DNA of 64,000 nucleotides. Origin: Hirschia sp964352025 (GTDB lineage: Bacteria; Pseudomonadota; Alphaproteobacteria; Caulobacterales; Hyphomonadaceae). Positions 35,761 through 44,781 of the stretch are shown piece after piece. The notes below the pieces were generated by a model. The model did not search any database. It was not told the DNA's origin and was given only the letters and a program-made list of their open reading frames with translations. Where the stretch lies: assembly GCA_964352025.1 (NCBI GenBank), contig CAYGPZ010000005.1, positions 80,154 to 144,153 on the forward strand, read 5' to 3'. The position numbers and the translations under genes were made by a program. Within the stretch, counting starts at the first letter, position 1. Every line of letters begins with the position of its first letter.

Positions 35761-38175
35761 ATGCGTAAATCTTGGAAAAAACTAACGTCGATTGCATTGA
35801 GCAGCACTATTTTAGCGAGCTGTCAGATGATTTCGCCTCATCTCAATCAATCAGTTGGCAATCAAACAGACATTGCTCAAACCACTGCTATAGATACTCT
35901 TTCAAGCAAATGTATTTCCCCTCGTGCTGTCGCACTTCTAGATAAAATGACTTTGTCAGAAAAAATTGGACAACTCCACCAAGCCGCTGGCGGACGCAGT
36001 AAAAACCTAAATTCCAAACTCACCGAAGAAGAATTCGAGAAAGTTAGAAAGGGAGAAGTCGGTTCTTATCTTCATGTCGCAGGCGCAGGTGAACTGAAAG
36101 AAATTCAACGGGTTGCACTAGAAGAGAGCACACATGGCATCCCTCTTCTTTTTGCAATGGATGTCGTCCACGGCTACCGCACTATCTATCCAGTTCCAAT
36201 CGCAATGGCAGCATCTTGGGACGAAAAATTGATGGAAGACACCTCTAGAATGGCTGGACGGGAAGCTGCTTCCTCTGGCCTGAATTGGACGTTTGCGCCG
36301 ATGGTCGACATCGCCCGTGACCCGCGTTGGGGCCGCATTGTCGAGGGCGCTGGATCTGACCCCTACCTAGGATCAAGAATGTCAGAGGCACAAGTTCTTG
36401 GGTTTCAAAAAAATGATCTATCTGCCGATGATACAGTACTGGCAACCACAAAACACATTGGTGTTTATGGCGCTCCGCTAGGTGGACGTGATTATGGAAG
36501 TAGTGATGTATCAGAGCGCACACTCCACGAAACCTACCTGCCCCCTTTCTATGCTGCAAATGTCGTAGGTAGCGGATCATATATGACAGCTTTCAATGAC
36601 GTAGCTGGCATTCCGACGACAGCAAATGAGGAATTAGTCGACGGCATTTTGAGAGATGATTGGGGCTTTTGTGGCATGATTGTCAGTGACTGGAACGCAA
36701 TCCACGAACTCACAAATCATGGCGTCGCTCAAACCCGTGCAGAAGCCGCAGCACTCGCGCTCAAAGCAGGTGTCGATATGGATATGACAAGTGAGGTCTA
36801 TAAAAACGATCTCATCAAAGCGATAGAAGAAAATCCGGAAATTGAGAAAGATCTCGACCTAGCTGCTGGCCGAATTATTACAATTAAGGAAAAGTTGGGC
36901 CTATTCGATCAAGCAATGCAGTATCACGATGTTGAACGTGAAAGTGCAGAGCTACTAAACGCAAACAACCGAGCACTCGCTCGCAAGGCGGCCACAAAAA
37001 CTGCTGTCCTTCTTAAAAATGAAAAAAATTCTTTGCCTATCGTCGAGCCTCAAAAGATTGCGGTTATTGGTGCACTCGCAGAAGACACCATGACCCAGCT
37101 TGGATCGTGGAGAGCTCGCGGAGACAAAAATGACGTTGTCTCTTTACTCGATGGCTTGAAAACAAACGCACCAGAAGGCGTTGAAATCAGCTACGCTGCT
37201 GGAACCAAAGTCTATTCTTCACCTCACGCTTACGATCCAAATGCAGACTTTTCTGCCGCTGACGAAATCTATTCTGCTCCAATGGATGACCTCGACTCGG
37301 TTATTTCCACGGCGAATGACGCAGATCGCATATTGTTAGTGATCGGAGAACACTATGACTGGTCAGGTGAAGCTCGCAGTCGTACGGACCTAGAACTCCC
37401 GCCCAATCAACAAGCACTCGCAGATGCAGCATTCGCAACGGGTAAACCTGTTACCGTTATTCTTGTGACGGGTCGTGCAATGGCTATCCCAGACCTGCAC
37501 GAGAAAGCAGATGCTGTACTGAACGTATGGATGGGTGGAGTTGAGGCAGGAAACGCACTTGCAGACATCGTTTATGGTAAAGTCTCCCCCGCAGGACGAC
37601 TACCAATAAACTTTCCGCGAAAAACCGGACAAGCCCCCCACACTTACTCCGAAAATTTCGGTGGACGTCCCGCTCACCCAAACCTCGCTAAAGATTCGAA
37701 CCGCTCTATTGATGTTCAAATTACGCCGCTCTACCCGTTTGGACATGGACTGAGCTATGCGAATTTCGAATACGGAGACCTAACGGCAAATACCTTATCC
37801 ATAAACGCCGATGAAAGTGTCGAACTTACAACCACAGTCACAAACACGAGTGACATCGCCGCAGATGAAGTTGTGCAGCTTTATATGCGTGACCCTTATG
37901 CGCATGTATCTCGACCACGTATCGAGCTGAGAGGGTTTAAACGTATTGCGCTTGAAGCAGGTGAAACAGCCAAAGTAACATTCACTGTACAGGCCTCTCA
38001 GTCAGCTATTTTTCAGGATCGAAACAAATGGCTAACGCAGGCAGGTGAACTAAAATTCTATATTGGCCGCTCATCTGCAGAACTTGAATCAGAAATTACA
38101 ATAAATGTCTCTGACGACAAAATCGGTAAAATACCTGCTGCTGCCATAAAAACAGAAGTGGTTGTCGAAAAATGA
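35761..38175 (+). CDS. GH3 beta-glucosidase, BglX-like lipoprotein
   Basis: 804 residues. The signal peptide has lipobox LASC (Cys21). Features are MTLSEKIGQLHQ, FAMDVVHGYRTIYPVP, FAPMVDIARDPRWGRIVEGAG and TTKHIGVYGAPLGGRDYG. The nucleophile is Asp310 in GMIVSDWNAIHEL. The C-terminal alpha/beta domain carries GEHYDWSGEARSR with the region of the acid/base glutamate, and a fibronectin-III-like domain ends the protein (VQLYMRDPYAHVSRP, RELRGFKRI-type). It hydrolyses beta-linked gluco-oligosaccharides in the periplasm. It overlaps the gluconolactonase gene by 4 bases, linking glucose release to gluconate metabolism. Confidence 0.93.
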   Translation: MRKSWKKLTSIALSSTILASCQMISPHLNQSVGNQTDIAQTTAIDTLSSKCISPRAVALLDKMTLSEKIGQLHQAAGGRSKNLNSKLTEEEFEKVRKGEVGSYLHVAGAGELKEIQRVALEESTHGIPLLFAMDVVHGYRTIYPVPIAMAASWDEKLMEDTSRMAGREAASSGLNWTFAPMVDIARDPRWGRIVEGAGSDPYLGSRMSEAQVLGFQKNDLSADDTVLATTKHIGVYGAPLGGRDYGSSDVSERTLHETYLPPFYAANVVGSGSYMTAFNDVAGIPTTANEELVDGILRDDWGFCGMIVSDWNAIHELTNHGVAQTRAEAAALALKAGVDMDMTSEVYKNDLIKAIEENPEIEKDLDLAAGRIITIKEKLGLFDQAMQYHDVERESAELLNANNRALARKAATKTAVLLKNEKNSLPIVEPQKIAVIGALAEDTMTQLGSWRARGDKNDVVSLLDGLKTNAPEGVEISYAAGTKVYSSPHAYDPNADFSAADEIYSAPMDDLDSVISTANDADRILLVIGEHYDWSGEARSRTDLELPPNQQALADAAFATGKPVTVILVTGRAMAIPDLHEKADAVLNVWMGGVEAGNALADIVYGKVSPAGRLPINFPRKTGQAPHTYSENFGGRPAHPNLAKDSNRSIDVQITPLYPFGHGLSYANFEYGDLTANTLSINADESVELTTTVTNTSDIAADEVVQLYMRDPYAHVSRPRIELRGFKRIALEAGETAKVTFTVQASQSAIFQDRNKWLTQAGELKFYIGRSSAELESEITINVSDDKIGKIPAAAIKTEVVVEK

Positions 38176-39200
38176 TAAATCGGCGTCACTATCTATCTGG
38201 ATTGGGAGCACTGGCTGCTGTTTCAGCCTGCGCGCCTGTTTCACAAAAATCCTTGACTGGAAACTCAGCACTTGAAGCATATCATCCTTCTTTTTCAGAC
38301 TTCATTTCACCTTCTGAAAAATGGAAAATTCTTTCATCCGGCCATCAATGGCTGGAAGGCCCTGCCTGGGATACAAAACGTCAAAAGCTGTATTTCACAG
38401 ACGTTCCTCAGAACGTCGCTTACTCTTGGAGTGAAGCCGATGGTGTCGAACAATTATTAAAACCATCTGGAGCAGACCTGTCGGCAAAGGATGGATTTAG
38501 AGAGCCCGGTTCAAACGGATTGCTATACGAAGCTGAGAGCGACAGCCTCCTCATGTGCAATCACGGAGAACGCTCACTTCAAAGAATGAACCTTCAAACG
38601 AAAGAACGCACAAACCTCGTCTCAACTTATGAAGGCAAAAAATTCAACAGCCCTAATGACGTTGTAAAAAGCAAGAATGGGACATTATTTTTCACTGACC
38701 CGCCCTATGGTCTTACTGGTCTGAATGCGTCTCCGCTAAAGGAGATGTCTAGCAATGGTGTCTACAAGCTAACCTCAGATGGAAAAATAAGCGTTGTTGT
38801 AAGTGATATGTCATTCCCAAATGGTATTTCTCTGTCACCAGATGACCGCTACCTCTACATCGCCCAATCTGATCACAAAAGCCCTATCGTTAGGCGCGTT
38901 TCACTAGATAGTAATTTGGAACCGATCGAAAACCAGATATGGCTAGACCTGAGCTCCTACGTAGATGATGCAAATCCCGGTCTACCAGACGGTATGGCTA
39001 TGTGTCGTTCAGGCGAAATATTCATAACAGGACCAAGCGGTGTGTTTTTAGTGTCGCCTGACGGAAACGTTTTGGGCCGTATAAGAACAGGCCGCGCCAC
39101 AGCAAATTGTGCCTTTGGAGAAGATGGAAAAACACTTTTCATCACATCTGGCCATTCGCTCTTGAAGATCCGCACTCAATGCACCGGCCTAAACTGGTAG
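38172..39200 (+). CDS. gluconolactonase (SMP-30/LRE family), lipoprotein
   Basis: 342 residues. The N-terminus joins a Tat-like RRHYLSG to a lipobox VSAC. The six-bladed SMP-30 propeller shows LEGPAWDTKRQKLYFTDVPQ, FREPGSNGLLYE, NSPNDVVKSKNGTLFFTDPP, MSFPNGISLSPDDRYLYIAQ and LPDGMAM with the metal-site Asp. It opens sugar lactones such as glucono-1,5-lactone to gluconate. The ATG overlaps the GH3 stop (ATGA). With gntP and gntK nearby, glucono-lactone is the best substrate guess. Confidence 0.88.
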   Translation: MINRRHYLSGLGALAAVSACAPVSQKSLTGNSALEAYHPSFSDFISPSEKWKILSSGHQWLEGPAWDTKRQKLYFTDVPQNVAYSWSEADGVEQLLKPSGADLSAKDGFREPGSNGLLYEAESDSLLMCNHGERSLQRMNLQTKERTNLVSTYEGKKFNSPNDVVKSKNGTLFFTDPPYGLTGLNASPLKEMSSNGVYKLTSDGKISVVVSDMSFPNGISLSPDDRYLYIAQSDHKSPIVRRVSLDSNLEPIENQIWLDLSSYVDDANPGLPDGMAMCRSGEIFITGPSGVFLVSPDGNVLGRIRTGRATANCAFGEDGKTLFITSGHSLLKIRTQCTGLNW

Positions 39201-39251
39201 CTTGTATAAAACAAATTAATCCACTAGCGTTGCAACCATCTAACCAAGAGA

Positions 39252-40649
39252 ATGAAATATTCAAATAAATACAGGCTTTTCAATATGGTATCTCGAACCA
39301 AATCCGTTGCATGGCGCACCATGGTCGGTTACGGAATTGGTGACTTCGGGATTAATATATACTGGAATAGCCTCTCACTTATTTTAGTATTCTGGTATGC
39401 AGAAGTATTAGGCTTGCCTCCAGCAATAGCAGGCGGAATTTATTTCATAGGCCTGTTCTGGGACGCAATATCAGACCCGATTGTCGCGTATTTTGCTGAA
39501 CGAACGCGCAGTCGGTACGGCACATATCGTCCATTCATTCTATACGGATCAGGAATGCTGGGACTGGTATTCGCATTCCTTTTTTGGGCACCGCCATATA
39601 CTGGAAATGCTCTTATCGTGCACTTAACAGTCACACATATGTTGTTTCGCACATGTTATACGCTAGTCGCTGTCCCTTACTCTGCACTCTCCTCCCGATT
39701 GTCATTTAATAGTCGAGATAGAACTGTAATTTCTGGCGCAAGAATGTTCTTCGCATTCTCCGGACTTTTGACAGTATCTGTTCTCTGGTTTCCACTTGTT
39801 CGCTTTTTTAACAAAGGTGCGGAAACAGAAAGTGAGGGCTTTTTTATAACTGCCGCGATAAGCAGTGTTGTCGCGACAATCGCCTTGCTCACTTGCTTTT
39901 TAAATACTCGCGAAAGAGCCCCTCCTGGAAGGTCGCAAAGTCCAACGAATAATTTCGTAACTTTTCTTCAGAGCGCCGCGAATAACCGAGCACTTACGCT
40001 TATGCTTCTTGCTGCATTTTTTCAATCTGCTGGGATCGCCAGTTATTTGATACCACTCGCTTTTTTTATAGAAATAAACCAATCCACATTTGCCGCTAAA
40101 GAAACCATTTTTACAGTTTCCGCTCTTGCGACTTTAATCGGCGTTCCAATTTGGACTTTCATAATCGGCAAGTTCAACAAGAAAACAGCGTGGTTCCTTG
40201 CAACGGGCATCATTTCGGCATTTGGTGTCACGCTCGCATTCTTTAATCTGCCTCTTATAGCGGGTGTCCCCCCTGAAATAGTCGGCTTAGGTTTTGGGTG
40301 TAGTGCATTTGGTGTTTTAGTCTGGTCCTTCATTCCTGATACTGTCGAATATGGTCAATGGAAAACAGGTATTAGGAATGAAGCTGCCGTATTTGGTTCG
40401 GTAACGCTTGTCCAAAAAATATCAGGCGGCCTTACGGGCCTCGGGGTCGGTATGGTTCTTTCCCATCTAGGATATAACGCTGAACTTACAGACCAGTCTG
40501 AAGCAGTTTCAAATGGAATTAGAACGTATATTTCTATTATGCCGGGACTATTATTGTGTATCTCTGCAACCGTAATTTACATCCTACCGCTAAACAGAAG
40601 CCGACACGCTCAAATTATTGACGAACTGTCTGAATCAAACGATTCTTAA
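39252..40649 (+). CDS. GPH-family (MFS) sugar transporter
   Basis: 465 residues, 12 predicted helices. The N-terminal GYGIGDFGINIYWN and the motif FWDAISDPIVAYFAERTRSRYGTYRPFILYG mark the glycoside-pentoside-hexuronide:cation symporter family; PDTVEYGQWKTGIRNEA is the matching C-half motif. It probably moves an oligosaccharide or glucoside across the inner membrane. The start could also be the ATG at 39285, which has better ribosome-site spacing. It lies between gluconolactonase and the LacI regulator on the same strand. Confidence 0.88.
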   Translation: MKYSNKYRLFNMVSRTKSVAWRTMVGYGIGDFGINIYWNSLSLILVFWYAEVLGLPPAIAGGIYFIGLFWDAISDPIVAYFAERTRSRYGTYRPFILYGSGMLGLVFAFLFWAPPYTGNALIVHLTVTHMLFRTCYTLVAVPYSALSSRLSFNSRDRTVISGARMFFAFSGLLTVSVLWFPLVRFFNKGAETESEGFFITAAISSVVATIALLTCFLNTRERAPPGRSQSPTNNFVTFLQSAANNRALTLMLLAAFFQSAGIASYLIPLAFFIEINQSTFAAKETIFTVSALATLIGVPIWTFIIGKFNKKTAWFLATGIISAFGVTLAFFNLPLIAGVPPEIVGLGFGCSAFGVLVWSFIPDTVEYGQWKTGIRNEAAVFGSVTLVQKISGGLTGLGVGMVLSHLGYNAELTDQSEAVSNGIRTYISIMPGLLLCISATVIYILPLNRSRHAQIIDELSESNDS

Positions 40650-40684
40650 ATATTGATCACAGCTAGAAATACAGGATCACGCGA

Positions 40685-41716
40685 ATGCCTCCCAACGCTC
40701 CCAAAATGATAGATGTGGCAAAACTTGCTGGCGTGTCCATAAAAACGGTTTCTCGTGTTCTAAATAATGAGCCCCATGTCAAAGAAACACTTCGTGAAAA
40801 AGTCAAAAAAGCGGTAGACCAACTTGGCTATGTGCCAAGTGCAAATGCCAGAAGTCTTCGAAGTAATCGCGGATACACGATCCATTTCATCATTCACAAT
40901 AAGCGAAGCAATTATGTGAATGCTGTTCAAGCGGGCATAATACAAGCGTGTCAGGACAATGGATATCAACTGATTGTATCAATGATCCCCGATAGTCAGA
41001 ACTTATCTGATATGGAGATAGAAAGAGCGATATCTCGCCTTCCTACGCTCGGCATTCCGGACGGTGCAATTCTTGTTTCTCCACTATCAAATGACATTCG
41101 GATAAATAATGCCTTGAAAGAATTAAATATTCCAATCGCAAGGATAGGTCCAAACGATATCGATGACGACCAGTTTGAAGTCAAAATCAATGAGCGTGAA
41201 GCTGCCAAGGAAATAACTGAATATCTTATTGATATGGGACATAAGCGAATTGGGTTCATTCGAGGAAAAGAAGACCAGAACGCGACCATTGAACGTTTCT
41301 CTGGATATAAGGACGCCTTGAAAAATGCTGGTATCCCGCTCATTGAAGAGCTAATTCAACCTGGCTTCTTCGAATTTGAAAGCGGCCTGATCGCGGGTGA
41401 GAACCTGATCAAGCTGAGCCAACGACCAAGTGCTATTTTTGCCTCTAATGATGACATGGCAGCGGGTGTATTGAGTGCCGCTCACAGGTTAGGTCTTAAT
41501 ATGCCTTCAGACCTGTCAGTGGTAGGATTTGATGACTCAGAAATCGCAAATAAAATGTGGCCGACTTTAACAACAATTCGCCAGCCCCTTCTCGAACTGG
41601 GTGAAGTTGCCACGAACTTGCTTATTGCACGCAGTCAGAAATCTGAAGGACTGGCAACTCAAAAGTTTCTTCCGCACAAACTCGTTGTGCGAGAGTCTGC
41701 TCAACCAGTTTCCTAG
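40685..41716 (+). CDS. LacI-family transcriptional regulator
   Basis: 343 residues. The N-terminal helix-turn-helix and hinge read MIDVAKLAGVSIKTVSRVLN and VPSANARSLRSNRGYTI. The periplasmic-binding-like effector domain includes EREAAKEITEYLIDMGHKRI, IFASNDDMAAGVLSAAHRLG and LSVVGFDDSEIANKMWPTLT. It probably represses the sugar locus by binding the TGACAACGTTGTCA-type sites found at six places in 29-50 kb, with a sugar as inducer. No such site lies directly upstream of the gene. It ends 9 bases before the convergent halogenase gene. Confidence 0.93.
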   Translation: MPPNAPKMIDVAKLAGVSIKTVSRVLNNEPHVKETLREKVKKAVDQLGYVPSANARSLRSNRGYTIHFIIHNKRSNYVNAVQAGIIQACQDNGYQLIVSMIPDSQNLSDMEIERAISRLPTLGIPDGAILVSPLSNDIRINNALKELNIPIARIGPNDIDDDQFEVKINEREAAKEITEYLIDMGHKRIGFIRGKEDQNATIERFSGYKDALKNAGIPLIEELIQPGFFEFESGLIAGENLIKLSQRPSAIFASNDDMAAGVLSAAHRLGLNMPSDLSVVGFDDSEIANKMWPTLTTIRQPLLELGEVATNLLIARSQKSEGLATQKFLPHKLVVRESAQPVS

Positions 41717-41725
41717 GGCTGTGAG

Positions 41726-43273
41726 CTACAGCGATAAGATACTTTCAAGAAAATGATTATTGGTTCCCAGCTTGGACAGCAATAATTCTGACTTGCGCGA
41801 CAGTGCATCCAATGAAGTTTGTGTACGGATTTCAAAACTAGCATCGACTAGTTTCTTTTTACTCGCGGTTTCAAATCCCATTCCAAACAGGACATATTGA
41901 TAGCTCGCGATTGGAAAAAGATCATCAACACTATCAAAGTCGTTTTTCCATGGAATTTGGTATTTCCAATATTCTAGGTCTGCCCTCAACCGTTCAGATA
42001 CAGTCGTGTGTTGAGATTGGTCTCGCCAGAATTTCTCTTCTCGATCGGACAACAGATAGTGAAGCTTGAGGAAATCAATTATGCACTCCCAACGGTAATG
42101 AAACCTCTGATTAAACCGATCGGACACGACCTTCATGCCACTATTGGAAACAGGCAGCATATCGGCAATCATGTCTGCAGCGGATTCTATCATCATCATC
42201 GCAGAGGCTTCTAGCGGCTCTATAAAACCTGCGGACAATCCTACAGCAACACAATTCTGATGCCAGAATTCTTTCCGATAGCCGGGCGTAATTGAAAGGC
42301 TGCGGGGAGACAATTTGTCAAAAGCCGCATCACTACACCCGAGATAAGATTGCAATTGCTGCGCAGCTTCAGTTTCAGAAATGTAGCTGTCACAATATAC
42401 ATGCCCGACGCCGCGCCGGTTCACCAAGCTAATATCCCAAATCCACCCCGCCTCTTGCGCTGTTGATACCGTAACTGATTGCGCAATTTCACTATCTTCA
42501 TATGGCTTTTGGACAGCTAGCGCCGAATTTATGGGAAGGACATCTGATTTATCCAGAAACTCTATACCGTAATGTCCCCCTAAAAGGAGTGAACGAAAAC
42601 CTGTACAATCAATAAACAGGTCAGCTTCTAACTCGCCAGAATTTTCAGTCTGTACGCATTGGATATCTCCGTTAGGATTTCCAATAACATTCGTCACTTT
42701 GTCACGAACAAGTGAAACACCTAAATTCTCAACACAATGACGTTTCAAAAATTCTGAAAATTTCCCAGCATCTAGATGATAACCATAATTTGCGACACCC
42801 GAATAATCTCTAGAGCTCAACAACTTTGGACAGAGCTTTTCTTCACATATCGCTTCCTGAACACATACGTATTCTGAAAATGATTGAGCCGGCTGTGCCT
42901 CAACCCATTGCTGAGCAAGGTTTACGTCATAAAAGCCTTCGGGGAGTTCAAATGGATGGTAATAAAAATCACTATCGCTTCCATTTTTCCATCCTACGAA
43001 TTTCGACCCCTGCTTAAAGGAGGCGTTACATTCCCTCAGAAAATCATTTTCGTTTATACCCGCATTACGCAGCGTATTTTTCATGCCCGGCCAGGTACCT
43101 TCACCGACTCCAATTATAGGAATATCAGGGGCCTCTATCAGTTTGATCTGAAGCGGATTTCCTTCTTTTCTATAATATCGCGACGCTAATATTGTAGCCG
43201 TAAGCCAACCCGCGCTTCCGCCGCCAACAATAAGAACTGATTTGGCCGAATTTGGTTCCAATGCTTCAGACAT
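41726..43273 (-). CDS. flavin-dependent (tryptophan-type) halogenase, divergent copy
   Basis: 515 residues. FAD-binding GGGSAGW at 17-23, GVGEGTWPG, the catalytic lysine K87 in ECNASFKQGSKFVGW, GYHLDAGKFSEFL, DCTGFRSLLLGG and GLSAGFIEPLEASA. The motif WxWxIP that marks halogenases is here WIWDIS (277-282), so the proline is replaced. Members of this group need reduced FAD, oxygen and halide; the natural substrate in TBDR-linked clusters is not established. The ATG follows the stop of the other halogenase directly. It is the last gene of the cluster. Confidence 0.88.
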   Translation of the reverse strand: MSEALEPNSAKSVLIVGGGSAGWLTATILASRYYRKEGNPLQIKLIEAPDIPIIGVGEGTWPGMKNTLRNAGINENDFLRECNASFKQGSKFVGWKNGSDSDFYYHPFELPEGFYDVNLAQQWVEAQPAQSFSEYVCVQEAICEEKLCPKLLSSRDYSGVANYGYHLDAGKFSEFLKRHCVENLGVSLVRDKVTNVIGNPNGDIQCVQTENSGELEADLFIDCTGFRSLLLGGHYGIEFLDKSDVLPINSALAVQKPYEDSEIAQSVTVSTAQEAGWIWDISLVNRRGVGHVYCDSYISETEAAQQLQSYLGCSDAAFDKLSPRSLSITPGYRKEFWHQNCVAVGLSAGFIEPLEASAMMMIESAADMIADMLPVSNSGMKVVSDRFNQRFHYRWECIIDFLKLHYLLSDREEKFWRDQSQHTTVSERLRADLEYWKYQIPWKNDFDSVDDLFPIASYQYVLFGMGFETASKKKLVDASFEIRTQTSLDALSRKSELLLSKLGTNNHFLESILSL

Positions 43274-44761
43274 TTAGTCCCCTTCCACTCCGCAATATTG
43301 GATTAGAAAGTCTTCATGTTTTGGCAATTGAGATACCGCATTCCCGATACCGCCTTTAAGGTTCTCCAATGCGGCTTTCAACTGTCCATCAGGCAACATT
43401 TTTCCCATATGATGAAAGCCTTCACTTTCCAGCCCCTGACCGCGAAACACTTGCAGCCATGAGTCAACGCGGAATAGATCCAGCCCTTCCTGATAGGTGA
43501 TCGCATTATTTCTGTATAAATCGATCCTGTGCTGCAGAGTATCTGGAATATCCATCGCTGCACGATCTTTCCAGAATTGATGATCATCTCGTTGATTGAG
43601 CCAATAGTGCAAAATCAGAAAGTCACGAATGCTCTCAAGCTCTTCATTCGCGTAGCTATTGTATTGATTTCTGACAGCGTCATTTACGCCGCCAAAAGGA
43701 AACATTTGAACAAGTCGCGTCACACCAATTTGCATGAGGTGAATACTTGTCGATTCCAACGGCTCTAAAAAGCCGCTCGACAAACCAAGTGCGATACAGT
43801 TCATGGCCCAGACCTGCTTGCGTTTACCCGTTTGAAAACGAAGCGGTCTCGGTTCTGACACGAGTTCGCCCGTGATATTCTCTAGTAGGATGGAATGTGC
43901 CTCATCATCTGAGATGTAGTCACTACAATAAACATGACCATTCCCGACGCGATGCTGTAGAGGGATGCGCCATTGCCATCCAGCTTTCTGCGCTATCGAG
44001 CGTGTATAAGGAAGAACTGGCTCGTCATTTCTCGTTTGAACTGCAACAGCACGATTCATCGGAAGATAATGGCTCCAATCTTCAAAACCTACGCCTAGAG
44101 CATCTCCCAATAACAAACTACGAAAGCCTGTGCAGTCGATGAATAAATCGCCTTCAACGACCTGACCATTCTCCAACTGCAAGCTAGATATGGAACCATT
44201 TTCAGAGTCCAGATTTACGCTTTGTATTTTGCCTTCAATGCGCTGAACGCCTCGCTGTTCGCTATAATTCCGCATGAATTTGGCATATAGCGTAGCATCT
44301 AAATGGTAGGCGTAATTCAGTTGCCCATTCTCTGAGGTTGCAAATTTCCCAGCCATCGCTGCTTGGAGTTCAAAACAATAATCATCAAGGTCACCGCCCC
44401 ATCCTTGTGATTTGGCGTAAATCCACATGTGTTGAAAATCACCCATCCAGGTGGACTTCCCAACACTGCCAAACGAATGGAAGTATTTTTCGCCAACTTG
44501 GCCCCAATTCTCAAACGAAATACCCAATTTGAAACTAGCTCGGGTTGCCCGCATGAATGCCTGTTCGTCAATGCCGAGTAATTTATGAAAAGATTTATGA
44601 GTCGGAATGGTTGCTTCACCAACCCCGACAGTCCCGATGGCATCAGATTCCAGTAAGGTGATATCTAGAAGCTTCCCCAACTGACTAGAAAGCATCCCCG
44701 CACAGACCCAACCGGCAGTTCCGCCACCAGCAATCACAACCTTTTGAATCTTTTGCTTCAT
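43274..44761 (-). CDS. flavin-dependent (tryptophan-type) halogenase, canonical copy
   Basis: 495 residues. FAD-binding GGGTAGW (12-18), GVGEATIPTH, catalytic lysine K78 in RATRASFKLGISFENW, HLDATLYAKFM, the halogenase signature WQWRIP (262-267) intact, and GLSSGFLEPLESTSIHLMQ. All key residues for HOCl/HOBr generation and transfer are in place. About a third of positions match the neighbouring halogenase by eye, so the pair probably arose by an old duplication. It follows the cupin gene by 20 bases. Substrate unknown. Confidence 0.9.
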   Translation of the reverse strand: MKQKIQKVVIAGGGTAGWVCAGMLSSQLGKLLDITLLESDAIGTVGVGEATIPTHKSFHKLLGIDEQAFMRATRASFKLGISFENWGQVGEKYFHSFGSVGKSTWMGDFQHMWIYAKSQGWGGDLDDYCFELQAAMAGKFATSENGQLNYAYHLDATLYAKFMRNYSEQRGVQRIEGKIQSVNLDSENGSISSLQLENGQVVEGDLFIDCTGFRSLLLGDALGVGFEDWSHYLPMNRAVAVQTRNDEPVLPYTRSIAQKAGWQWRIPLQHRVGNGHVYCSDYISDDEAHSILLENITGELVSEPRPLRFQTGKRKQVWAMNCIALGLSSGFLEPLESTSIHLMQIGVTRLVQMFPFGGVNDAVRNQYNSYANEELESIRDFLILHYWLNQRDDHQFWKDRAAMDIPDTLQHRIDLYRNNAITYQEGLDLFRVDSWLQVFRGQGLESEGFHHMGKMLPDGQLKAALENLKGGIGNAVSQLPKHEDFLIQYCGVEGD

Positions 44762-44781
44762 CTAGCTCACTCCTATTTTTA

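Noticed and set aside
37131..37142. TGACGTTGTC inside the BglX-like GH3 gene as another operator
   Set aside because: It lacks the left half of the palindrome and lies within coding sequence; likely chance.
39210..39240. CGTTGCAA before the GPH transporter as an operator
   Set aside because: Only part of one half-site matches the consensus and the palindrome is broken.
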